Source: a bacterium D16-36 (GTDB taxonomy: Bacteria > Bacillota > Clostridia > Lachnospirales > Lachnospiraceae). Taken from it: a stretch of 35,877 nucleotides of DNA. This document shows positions 14,811 through 22,201 of the stretch, piece by piece. The notes under the pieces are model-generated. The model searched no databases and had not been told where the DNA came from. It saw only the letters and a program-made list of their open reading frames with translations. Location: contig RAYF01000059.1 in NCBI GenBank assembly GCA_003611745.1, positions 1 to 35,877 of the forward strand. Direction: 5' to 3'. How positions within the stretch are numbered: the stretch's first letter is position 1; every line of letters starts with the position of its first letter. A program made the translations under genes and the position numbers.

Positions 14811-15200
14811 TCAACAGTACCTCTCCACAAACTCCGCTGGCTTCAAAATCTCCGGTTTATCAACATCCACATCTCCAAAATCACTATCTCCTGTCACAAG
14901 AATATCCACATCTTCCAGTATTGCTGTATAAAGAACTGGATAATCTTTCACATCTCTGATTACAAATAATGTTGCATCCAGCATATCTGGTGTGTACACA
15001 TACTCATAATTCATCTTAGCAAGTAATGTGTCTACAACTCCAACTTTGCTTGCAAATTTTCTTCTGACAACATCCTTTAATTCTTGCACAACATACGAAG
15101 AAAGAACCAACTGATGTTCCATAAAAATTCACTCCATCATCTGATTCATTTTCTTACTGGAAAACACCAATAACGAAATCAGCACATTTGTATCAACCAT
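14811..15200 (-). pseudogene. PIN-domain toxin (VapC-like, COG1569 type) with an in-frame TGA
   Basis: The start at 15200 gives MVDTNVLISLLVFSSKKMNQ, the PIN N-terminus with its first catalytic aspartate, then MME and TGA at 15129-15131. The same frame continues IFMEHQLVLSSYVVQELKDV, then YPVLYTAILEDVDILVTGDS and DFGDVDVDKPEIL to a stop at 14811. The downstream part alone would lack the first catalytic acid. The TGA stands where an aromatic residue is common, so a single nonsense change has probably killed the toxin. It follows the AbrB-type antitoxin by 9 bp. Confidence 0.75.
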
Positions 15201-15209
15201 TATTCGCAA

Positions 15210-15467
15210 TTATTCCACCGTTCTTTCCTTTCGTAGTTCCTTTACCATTGCCATAACATCTTCTTCTGTCTCCAAACCAAGCCTCTCTGCCTCCCCTACA
15301 AATGCAGCCTGAGCCTCCCTCAGTGCCTCCATAGAAGAATTTGCCAAATATATCCGTCCCGCTTCTTCCAAAAAAAGTACTTTACTCCCCTCTTTGATTC
15401 CTAACTTTTTTCTAATTTCTTTTGGTATTGTAATCTGTCCTTTTGATGTAACATTTGCAAGTTCCAT
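15210..15467 (-). CDS. AbrB/SpoVT-domain antitoxin
   Basis: 85 aa. The N-terminal swapped-hairpin domain MELANVTSKGQITIPKEIRK, then KLGIKEGSKVLFLEEAGRIY, binds DNA and would autorepress the operon. The C-terminal helix (EAERLGLETEEDVMAMVKEL) is the toxin-binding tail. The start at 15467 is supported by GGGAGG and by the promoter at 15511-15539, which a longer N-terminal reading would overlap. It is followed 9 bp later by the PIN toxin gene, which carries an in-frame stop, so the antitoxin appears to be left without an active toxin. Confidence 0.85.
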   Translation of the reverse strand: MELANVTSKGQITIPKEIRKKLGIKEGSKVLFLEEAGRIYLANSSMEALREAQAAFVGEAERLGLETEEDVMAMVKELRKERTVE

Positions 15468-15510
15468 ACTACAACCTCCCTTTAGCGCATTCCTTACTTT
15501 CCTTACATTA

Positions 15511-15539
15511 ATTATACCTATATTTATCCGCGCTATCAA
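15511..15539 (-). promoter_or_regulatory. promoter of the AbrB/PIN operon
   Basis: On the minus strand -35 TTGATA (15539-15534), a 17-bp spacer and a perfect -10 TATAAT (15516-15511) lie about 45 bp upstream of the antitoxin start. Confidence 0.75.
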
Positions 15540-15582
15540 CTATCTTTTGGCAGCATATTGAAAAATGGATTACTGAGCGCAC

Positions 15583-16341
15583 TTAGACCTCCATTTTCTG
15601 CAGGAACATCTTTGTCCTCTCATTCTGCGGATGGTCAATGACATCCTCCGGCCTTCCCTGTTCTACGACCACGCCGCCGTCCATAAAAACCACCCTGTCA
15701 GCAACTTTCCTTGCAAAGTCTATTTCGTGCGTGACAATGATCATCGTCATCTTCTCCTCCGCCAGCTGGCGCAGGATCCTCAAAATACCCGCAGTGATTT
15801 CCGGGTCAAGCGCAGAAGTCGGTTCATCAAAAAACAACATCCTCGGACGCATTGCAAGGGCCCTTGCAATCGCTACACGCTGCTGCTGTCCGCCCGAAAG
15901 CTGGCACGGATAGGCATCCTCTTTGTCCTCCAGGCCGACCTTCTTTAAAAGCGCCCTTGCCTCCTGCACCACTTCCTCCTTATCCCGTTTCTGCACATGC
16001 ACCGGGGCGTCAATAATATTCTTTAGGACAGTATAGTGCGGAAAGAGGTTAAAGTTCTGGAAGACAAGCCCGAATATGCTTTTTAACTCCCTCTGCTCCT
16101 TCTTTCCCACGTAAACAGACCTGCCGTCCACATCCTCCGCCACCGTGCTGCCGGCAAACCTTAATGCCCCTGCGTCCATTGTCTCAAGCAGGGAAGCACA
16201 GCGTAACATGGTAGATTTCCCAGAACCGGACGGCCCAAGCACAGCAACTACTTCGCCCTCTGAAACACTCATTGAAAGATCAGATAATACCTCAATCCCC
16301 CCAAAACTTTTCTTTAAATGTTCTATCTCTAACAACTTCAT
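15583..16341 (-). CDS. polar amino acid ABC transporter, ATP-binding protein
   Basis: 252 aa. A complete ABC ATPase: Walker A GPSGSGKS (36-43), Q-loop VFQNFNLFPH, signature LSGGQQQRVAIARALA, Walker B MLFFDEPTSALD and the switch histidine in IVTHEID. The sequence and length match the GlnQ/ArtP/HisP group that energises uptake of glutamine, arginine, cystine and similar substrates. GAGGTGG precedes the start. It lies 122 bp downstream of its cognate binding-protein/permease fusion with a strong hairpin between, and no second permease is present, so the permease presumably works as a homodimer. Confidence 0.93.
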   Translation of the reverse strand: MKLLEIEHLKKSFGGIEVLSDLSMSVSEGEVVAVLGPSGSGKSTMLRCASLLETMDAGALRFAGSTVAEDVDGRSVYVGKKEQRELKSIFGLVFQNFNLFPHYTVLKNIIDAPVHVQKRDKEEVVQEARALLKKVGLEDKEDAYPCQLSGGQQQRVAIARALAMRPRMLFFDEPTSALDPEITAGILRILRQLAEEKMTMIIVTHEIDFARKVADRVVFMDGGVVVEQGRPEDVIDHPQNERTKMFLQKMEV

Positions 16342-16378
16342 ATTGCCACCTCATTCCTGTACCGGCATAATCCAATAT

Positions 16379-16421
16379 ATTACTCCGGCGGTTAAATGCG
16401 ATATTTAACTTCCGAAGTAAT
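16379..16421 (-). promoter_or_regulatory. intergenic hairpin between the permease and ATPase genes
   Basis: ATTACTCCGGCGGTTAAAT pairs with its near-complement across a three-base loop, about 17 of 19 positions. There is no T run, so it is more likely an mRNA-stability or processing structure, or a weak attenuator that sets different levels of the two proteins, than a terminator. Confidence 0.45.
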
Positions 16422-16463
16422 AATTCACCTGCCAAAAGGTACGGTTCCTTAAATTAGATTATA

Positions 16464-18020
16464 CTATCTATAATACTGCATCTTCTTTTCAATAGCCTCC
16501 ATCACCATCGCAACAACAAAATTAAATATGTAATAGAACAATCCCGCGATGAACAGCGGCATAATGCTGGCCTCCGCAGCAGCAACCTGTTTCGCCATCG
16601 TAAACATCTCCGTATATGCCAGTGCAAATGCAAGGGATGTATCCTTCACCAGCGTAATCACCTCATTTGTCACAGGCGGGATAACCCTTTTTACCATCTG
16701 CGGGAATATGATTTTCCAAAAGGTCTGCACTCTGGTATAACCAAGCACAGAGGCCGCCTCATACTGCCCCACTGCAATCCCTTCTATGCCGGAACGGTAA
16801 ATTTCCGCAAAATATGCCGCATAATTCAGTGAGAAACCAATAATTACCGCATAGAAACGGAATCTTGCCGATACAGACATGCCAAATACATAATATGGCC
16901 CGAAAAATACCACGAGAAGCTGCAGCATCAACGGCGTCCCGCGCATAATGGATATATATATTTTAGCAATCCACCGCAGCACAGCAGACTTCGACATCCT
17001 GACCATACATACCAGCAGGCCCAGAGGCATGGAAAACAGCAGGGTGAATACAAAAATCATCAGGGATGCAAGCATCCCTCCGGAAAGCCTGCCTACAATA
17101 TCAGCAAATTTTTTCACAAACGGTTCATCCTTCTTGCTGCCTGCATCCTGCAGGTAAGCGGCATCTGTACCCTCCTGCCCTAAGCAGATGCAGTCCGTAA
17201 GCTCCCACTTCTTTGCTATCTCTTCAAATGTGCCGTCTGCCAGCATCTCGTTTAACGATTCCTGAACTTTATCACGCAATTCCGTATTGCCAAGCTTAAA
17301 TCCAATGCCGTACTGTTCCGAGGAAACCCTCTCCTCAAGCATCCGGAATGCATCCCCGCGCTTCTTGATCTGATAATTTGCCACACCGATATCCATACAG
17401 ATTGCATCAACCGATCCGGCCTCCAGATTCATAAATGCACTGTTGTAGTCCGAAACCTGCTGCAGATCCTCAAACTCCCCGCAAAGTTTTTTATTCTCCT
17501 CCGAGGCATCCTCCCCCGTAAATGCCGCCAGTGCTGAAGAATCTGCCTGCACAACTACCACCTTGCCAGACAAATCAGAGAGCTTCTTGATATCAGAGCC
17601 AGCCCCCACAATAACAACCTGTGAATTATCAATATAAGCGGTAGACCATGTATACTCCTTCTCACGCCCATTAATCGTAAAGCCATTCCAGATACAGTCA
17701 ATCGCCCCGGAATTAAGCTCCATGTCCTTCGAATCCCAGTCGACAGGCTGCTTCACAAATTCCCAGCCATTCCTTTTGCAGACCTCTGCCGCAAGGTCAA
17801 GGTCAAATCCCACATACTCCCCGTCATCATCCTTATAACCGTATGGCGGAAATTCCGCATCAAACCCCAGCGTAAAAGTTGTCCTGTCCTCCCCGTCAGC
17901 TGCCTGCACACTTCTATCCTTCCTCCCGCATACAGTAATAATTCCTGTCACAACAGACAGAACCAGCAAAAACAACACTACCCTGTACAAACCCTTCCCA
18001 TGTAATCTCTTCTGCCTCAT
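16464..18020 (-). CDS. amino acid ABC transporter, fused substrate-binding protein and permease
   Basis: 518 aa from ATG 18020, chosen because AGGAG lies 4 bp upstream; ATGs further out lack a site. Order: an N-terminal membrane anchor or uncleaved signal (VVLFLLVLSVVTGIITV), an SBP_bac_3 domain (LGFDAEFPPYGYKDDDGEYV, then FDLDLAAEVCKR and NGFTINGREKEYTWSTAYID), and from about residue 290 a BPD_transp_1 permease with RGTPLMLQLLVVFF and the EAA loop EAASVLGYTRVQTFWKIIFP. Fusion of binding protein to permease in one chain is known in Firmicutes glutamine-type systems. It lies 44 bp past the second MutS-like gene, and the ATPase follows. Confidence 0.9.
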   Translation of the reverse strand: MRQKRLHGKGLYRVVLFLLVLSVVTGIITVCGRKDRSVQAADGEDRTTFTLGFDAEFPPYGYKDDDGEYVGFDLDLAAEVCKRNGWEFVKQPVDWDSKDMELNSGAIDCIWNGFTINGREKEYTWSTAYIDNSQVVIVGAGSDIKKLSDLSGKVVVVQADSSALAAFTGEDASEENKKLCGEFEDLQQVSDYNSAFMNLEAGSVDAICMDIGVANYQIKKRGDAFRMLEERVSSEQYGIGFKLGNTELRDKVQESLNEMLADGTFEEIAKKWELTDCICLGQEGTDAAYLQDAGSKKDEPFVKKFADIVGRLSGGMLASLMIFVFTLLFSMPLGLLVCMVRMSKSAVLRWIAKIYISIMRGTPLMLQLLVVFFGPYYVFGMSVSARFRFYAVIIGFSLNYAAYFAEIYRSGIEGIAVGQYEAASVLGYTRVQTFWKIIFPQMVKRVIPPVTNEVITLVKDTSLAFALAYTEMFTMAKQVAAAEASIMPLFIAGLFYYIFNFVVAMVMEAIEKKMQYYR

Positions 18021-18064
18021 CTCACTCCTCATTTCTTCAGCCCTAAAGCCACTAATTGTTATCA

Positions 18065-19591
18065 TTACAGCTCTGATTCCAGAATCTGGAATAAATCTGT
18101 TCCATAACTGGTATAGCCCGGCTCCCCGGGCAGCATCCGGTATGTCCTGGCTCCGTCCTGTTTCCTCTCCGCAACCAGAAAAGCCGTACCATCCAAGCCC
18201 TCCGCATACAGCGTCTTGGCCAGTTGGAACAAATGAGTAACCATAATTGTAGTAATCTCCTTCTCATAAAAGGCGCGGAGAATCCCCTCCGCAATTTTTG
18301 AGCCTTCCTTCTCCGTCGTGCTCGCTAACGATTCATTCAAAAGGAAGATACAGCCAGGCCCTGCCGCCTTTATCATATTGCCCATACGCTGCAGTTCCTC
18401 CCTGAGGCGGCCGCTGTTTAGCTGTTCATCCTCCCTTCTGGTAAAATGCGTAAAAACCTGACGGTAAACAGGCGCCAGAAATTCCTTTGCCGGAACCGGC
18501 ATCCCACACTGCATCAAAATCTGGGCAATCCCATAGCTCCTGAGGAATGTCGATTTCCCGCCCTGATTGGCGCCGGTAATCAGCGTCAGCACCGTATCAT
18601 TTAGCTCAAGCGTATTTCCGACCGGCTTACTCTGGAGATAGATTGCCATAGAAAGCTCATACAGATCCTTAAACCTCGTATCCTTCGTCCCAGCAGGCTG
18701 CGGCACCGGCATAGCCAATGGAATCGTCAGCTCATGCATCCTCGACATAAAGTTGACAACGCCCCGGTAAAAAGCAATTTCCTCCGAAAAATGCTCAAAA
18801 AACTTCATCATCCTGCCGAGATAGCCGCTAAAAATCTTTAAAACCTGCTGCATCGTAAATTCCTTTAGATGGCTGACATCCTGCTGCAGCGCCCCATTGC
18901 TGTTAATTGGGATTGCATTGCGCTTCACAAAATTATAATAAAACTTCTGCAGGCTGCCCTGCCTCGCCTTTTTCTTAGGCTGCTTGATGCTCTGGCAGTA
19001 ATTAACAACTGCATTGCCTATCTTTAGGCCGCCGCCAAACTGAAAAGTATATCCAATCTCGCCACCCGCCACAAAAAAGTCCAACTCCTGCAGCTTTTCG
19101 CTGATCTTGTCAAGCGGCTCCCCCTCCAGCCGCGCCAAAAGGGCCTGCAGCCCCTCGGAATGCAGTTTTTCCCTATTTTCTGCCAGCAGGCTGCGGATAA
19201 ACAAAAGCTCCTCCTGCCCCTGCCCCAGATACTTAAGCGTTTCCAGAATCTCACTTGTCTTCTTTGTCGACTTCTGCCGGTTCTTTTCCGTTTCTTCTTT
19301 ATAAATGCGCAGCGCCCTGTGCTGGCGCACGGCACATTCGTACAGGCTGTCAAGCAGCTCCTGTCCCGCATAAAAATCCTCGATAACCCTCTGGCGGTAC
19401 AGGATTTCCTCTGGCTCCCCCAAAGGAATCATCATTATTTTACGACATTTTTCTGTGATAAACGCATCTGCCCTCCCCATCGTTCGGAACAAAATATCAA
19501 GATTAATATCCTTTATAATATCATACTGGGCATAATAGCTCTTTCTGCCCTCCGCTGAGGAATCTCGGTAAAGTAAACAGGAATCCATCAT
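18065..19591 (-). CDS. MutS-like ATPase, second of a tandem pair
   Basis: 508 aa. The C-terminal MutS ATPase domain is complete: Walker A GANQGGKS (340-347), a region rich in E/R/Q with LNSGRLREELQRM, Walker B CIFLLNE (414-420), the STTEKEG loop and the TTIMVTHLFQLA switch. The N-terminal 330 residues look like the helical core and clamp regions only; no mismatch-binding domain I (no FYE motif) is seen. It therefore resembles the non-canonical MutS paralogues of Clostridia rather than MutS1, and it also lacks the Smr tail of MutS2. AGGAGG precedes ATG 19591, whose first bases overlap the TGA of the upstream gene (ATGA), so translation is coupled. The biological role of such pairs is not established. 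Confidence 0.8.
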   Translation of the reverse strand: MMDSCLLYRDSSAEGRKSYYAQYDIIKDINLDILFRTMGRADAFITEKCRKIMMIPLGEPEEILYRQRVIEDFYAGQELLDSLYECAVRQHRALRIYKEETEKNRQKSTKKTSEILETLKYLGQGQEELLFIRSLLAENREKLHSEGLQALLARLEGEPLDKISEKLQELDFFVAGGEIGYTFQFGGGLKIGNAVVNYCQSIKQPKKKARQGSLQKFYYNFVKRNAIPINSNGALQQDVSHLKEFTMQQVLKIFSGYLGRMMKFFEHFSEEIAFYRGVVNFMSRMHELTIPLAMPVPQPAGTKDTRFKDLYELSMAIYLQSKPVGNTLELNDTVLTLITGANQGGKSTFLRSYGIAQILMQCGMPVPAKEFLAPVYRQVFTHFTRREDEQLNSGRLREELQRMGNMIKAAGPGCIFLLNESLASTTEKEGSKIAEGILRAFYEKEITTIMVTHLFQLAKTLYAEGLDGTAFLVAERKQDGARTYRMLPGEPGYTSYGTDLFQILESEL

Positions 19592-19914
19592 GGCAGCCTC
19601 CTTATAATATCCTCATAACTAAGCTCAAACTGTTTTACCAGGGAATCCGAGTAGCCATACCCCTGCGCTTTCATCGGAAGGATACGGTATGTGCGCTTAA
19701 AGTCTTCCCCATCCTCCACCTGTGCCACCAAGCTGGTAACCGAATCCGTCTCCTCGGCAAGCTCCTGTATATGCGTAACATAGATTCCATAGCATTCCCT
19801 CTTTAGAAAATGCCCCATCACCTTTTTTCCCATAATCAGGGCATCATATGTCGTCGCCGTTGTAAACAGCTCATTTAATATGACGAACTGGCGCTTTTTA
19901 TCCTGATGCATCAT
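19588..19914 (-). CDS. MutS-like ATPase 1, C-terminal part (split gene)
   Basis: 108 aa beginning MMHQDKKRQF. It carries the Walker B strand FVILNELFTTATTYDALIMG, the switch GIYVTHIQELA and the C-terminus of a MutS-like ATPase. Relatives have these residues directly continuing the upstream protein; a single extra base (GCGCCG instead of GCGCG before ATGATG) would rejoin the frames. The ATG overlaps the upstream stop as ATGATGA, so re-initiation could make two chains that reassemble. A functional split is possible, but a simple frameshift is more likely. Confidence 0.7.
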   Translation of the reverse strand: MMHQDKKRQFVILNELFTTATTYDALIMGKKVMGHFLKRECYGIYVTHIQELAEETDSVTSLVAQVEDGEDFKRTYRILPMKAQGYGYSDSLVKQFELSYEDIIRRLP

Positions 19915-21110
19915 CGCGCCAGACGGTTTATCTCCTCTTTCAATTTTCCCGAGTTAGACTGAATCTTCTCCTCCGCCTCAAAATGAGTGGCAATCCCCTC
20001 AAAAAATGGCAGCTTCAGGGAAGATGCATTTATCGGCAGCCCCATCATAGCAAAATAAACCGCCTGCCCCATGGAACGGGCAAATGTAGTCTTCCCGCCC
20101 TGATTAGGGCCTGTCACCACAAAAAACGAAGGCCTGAGGCTCCAGTCAAAATTATTAGAAATAACAGAATAAGCCCTGCCTGCACTCTTCCACAAAAGTG
20201 CAATATCATAGACCCCGGTGCCGGAAAACCCGCCATCCCCCAGAACCTCAGGCAGCGCCATAGGGTAGCCAAAAGCCTCCGTCTTCTCTGCAAACTCCAA
20301 AAAACTGATATAAAACTGTACCTCTTCCTCAAACCGCAGGAGTTTTTCAGAATAAAAATCGGGAAACTCCTGCTTAAATTCCCTGATTTCATGAAAGATG
20401 TCCGGATTGCTCTTTTTTAACAGGCTGATAAGCGTTTCCTCCAGATAAGATGGCTCCAAGGCATTGGGGAAAATCCCGCTTAGAGAGTTTAGCTCCCCCT
20501 CATCCCCCACCCCGAGAATCTCCGTCAGCTCTTCCAGATAATTTCCTACCTCCTCCGTCTCTTCCTCAATCACGATACGCTCCGGTCCAATAGCAAGGCG
20601 GAAACGCATCTGCGAAAAAAATTCACCGGCACATGCCAACGCCTGTTCAAACTGCTGCTTTCGGAGGCTTGCGATATGCTCCTTAAGGTATTCTGCAAGG
20701 GCAAGAACCCCCTCAGAAGAAGGGCTGCAGGAACCTAACTCCCGCTCAAATGCAGTAAGCCCGTCCCAGTACAGGGACGCCGCCTCCAGATGATAGCTCG
20801 CTGCCTGAACCTCCTCCTCACACTGCGTAGAGTATGTATGGGAACTGCGGAATTTCTGCATTGCGGCGCAAAATCTGCGGATGCAGGCACGCAATGCCCC
20901 GTCCGACAGGTCTTTGCAGACCTGCTGGCGGTATCCTATCAGCGGTACTGAGCCCGGAAGCGTATAGTAAAAGAGCCTGACAGAATACCCTTTTGCCTGA
21001 TTTTCTATAATCTTCATAATATAGTCCAGACGCAGATCCTCAAAAAAAGCTGGTACAGATTTACCAGCTTTCTGTCCGGAATCTGCAAACAATATACTCT
21101 GAAACTCCAT
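19911..21110 (-). CDS. MutS-like ATPase 1, N-terminal part (split gene)
   Basis: About 399 aa from ATG 21110 (MEFQSILFADSGQKAGKSVP), a start typical of this family with GGGGG 7 bp upstream. The frame is open back to 21194, but those 28 codons lie in a repeat present elsewhere in the window, so they are judged non-native. Helical core regions are followed by Walker A VVTGPNQGGKTTFARS (P-loop about 334-341) and NSGKLKEEINRLA, then a stop just before Walker B. The rest is encoded at 19588-19914. The open core with no mismatch-recognition domain I matches its neighbour at 18065-19591; the two probably form a heteromeric pair. Confidence 0.7.
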   Translation of the reverse strand: MEFQSILFADSGQKAGKSVPAFFEDLRLDYIMKIIENQAKGYSVRLFYYTLPGSVPLIGYRQQVCKDLSDGALRACIRRFCAAMQKFRSSHTYSTQCEEEVQAASYHLEAASLYWDGLTAFERELGSCSPSSEGVLALAEYLKEHIASLRKQQFEQALACAGEFFSQMRFRLAIGPERIVIEEETEEVGNYLEELTEILGVGDEGELNSLSGIFPNALEPSYLEETLISLLKKSNPDIFHEIREFKQEFPDFYSEKLLRFEEEVQFYISFLEFAEKTEAFGYPMALPEVLGDGGFSGTGVYDIALLWKSAGRAYSVISNNFDWSLRPSFFVVTGPNQGGKTTFARSMGQAVYFAMMGLPINASSLKLPFFEGIATHFEAEEKIQSNSGKLKEEINRLAR

Positions 21111-21127
21111 CGCAGCCCCCATTCTAT

Positions 21128-21332
21128 CACGGAAATCAATTTTCAGGATATATTCATTACTGCCCCAAATCAATATGTCACCATTTACAGACAATGTTTA
21201 ACGATAACTCCCTGTTATCCGTCATTTTCCAATGTGCCTGCGTCCGGCTGTGTTTCTGTTTTTGCCCTCACAGAGTATGATACGCCTAAAAAAGAAGGGC
21301 AAGATATGCCGCCAGACAACAACGGCTTTCCA
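21128..21332 (+). repeat. composite repeat unit, copy a
   Basis: Starts at CACGGAAATCAATTT. It is about 85-90% matched by eye to copy c (35668-35877) and, in reverse, to copy b (21590-21799). It contains GTGCCTGCGTCCGG, a CTGTTTTTGCCCTC block, a GAAGG ribosome binding site and a short reading frame from ATG 21306 (MPPDNNGFPEELCLAGL). Its outer end supplies the extra upstream codons of the MutS-like gene. Confidence 0.8.
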
Positions 21333-21402
21333 GAGGAACTCTGTCTTGCAGGGCTTTGATGGATATGCGCCTTGCAGCGTTGTCTGAGCAGCATGCGCGG
21401 TT

Positions 21403-21618
21403 TCAGGCTTTCCTAGGAGGCACGCTTCCGCTACCTCTCATAACGCAGCGGTACCTAGCAGAGCAAAATACGCCCTGCAAGTACCGGCGATTCGAGAGTG
21501 CCTCTGCGGAAAGCCATGAAATCCGCCGCATGGTGTGAGTTCGCGGAAAGGCACATAAACCAAGCATCAAAGCCGCAAGGCAGATAGTTCCTCGGAAAGG
21601 CGAAATGTTGCAAGGCAT
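21403..21618 (-). CDS. small ORF inside composite repeat copy b
   Basis: 71 codons from ATG 21618 (MPCNISPFRGTICLAALMLG) with GGAGG 8 bp upstream. The same ribosome-binding-site/ATG arrangement occurs in copies a and c, but their frames differ (copy a stops after 17 codons). No protein family is recognised. The C-terminal half runs into the pairing partner of the inverted repeat, so it may not be a real protein. Confidence 0.25.
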   Translation of the reverse strand: MPCNISPFRGTICLAALMLGLCAFPRTHTMRRISWLSAEALSNRRYLQGVFCSARYRCVMRGSGSVPPRKA

Positions 21619-21799
21619 ATCCTGTCCTCCTTTTTAGGCGTTTTGCTTGCCTGCGAGGGCAAAAACAAAAGCATAACCGGACGCAGGCACAAACAAAAAT
21701 GACGGATAACAGGGAGCTATCGTTTAAAAAACAATCGTCTGTAAATGGTGCCAAATTAATAGGGCAGTAACGAATATATTCTGAAAATTGATTTCCGTG
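21590..21799 (-). repeat. composite repeat unit, copy b (inverted relative to a)
   Basis: The reverse complement begins CACGGAAATCAATTTTCAG and follows copy a through the CCTGCGTCCGG block and the ribosome binding site/ATG. With copy a it forms a 672-bp inverted structure (21128-21799) around a ~260-bp centre that also has partial internal symmetry. There is no transposase. Confidence 0.75.
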
Positions 21800-21833
21800 C
21801 CATTCTATGATACAACGTGATAAAGACACACCG

Positions 21834-22118
21834 TCAGAAATCATCATCCTCTTCAATCACCTGGATTTCCAGATAATCAAAAGGAATCTCCTCAATAAAA
21901 TTATCCTTGGAAAAACGTGTCTTATCAACCCTTTTAAACTCTGCAATATTCATATCAAGCCAGATTGGCTTCCCTAAATCAAAAGTATAGCATACTTCCT
22001 CCAGCGCATCAAACACTTTCTTTGTACGGTTCTTCTCCGAAGGAGGCGCACCGTCACAGATTGTGATATCCCGGACCATGCGGTTCTCTTTCCATTCCTT
22101 TGCCCACAAGCGAAACAT
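21834..22118 (-). CDS. conserved hypothetical acidic protein, 94 aa
   Basis: The start at 22118 (MFRLWAKEWKENRMVRDITI) is chosen for the GGAGG 6 bp upstream. The protein reads as a compact alpha/beta unit ending in an acidic tail (IQVIEEDDDF), with CYTFDLGKPIWLDMNIAEFK in the middle. I know similar short proteins only as uncharacterised Lachnospiraceae genes. It follows the iron alcohol dehydrogenase with a strong hairpin between them. On its far side is the composite repeat. Confidence 0.65.
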   Translation of the reverse strand: MFRLWAKEWKENRMVRDITICDGAPPSEKNRTKKVFDALEEVCYTFDLGKPIWLDMNIAEFKRVDKTRFSKDNFIEEIPFDYLEIQVIEEDDDF

Positions 22119-22149
22119 TTCATCCTCCTCTCCCTCTGCCAAAAGGGAC

Positions 22150-22195
22150 GCCCTGCAGCCGCCGGCACAATGCCTGCGCTTGGAGGCTGCAGGGC
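22150..22195 (-). terminator. GC-rich hairpin after the alcohol dehydrogenase gene
   Basis: A perfect 11-bp stem GCCCTGCAGCC / GGCTGCAGGGC on the minus strand, followed by GTCCCTTTTGG. The T run is short, so termination may be partial and allow read-through into the 94-aa gene. Confidence 0.5.
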
Positions 22196-22201
22196 AGCCA
22201 G

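Noticed and set aside
14705-14815. Possible lipoprotein remnant (frame with LLIACSQK before an acidic tail)
   Set aside because: A lipobox-like string in a 40-codon frame with no start codon or upstream coding sequence is too weak to call.
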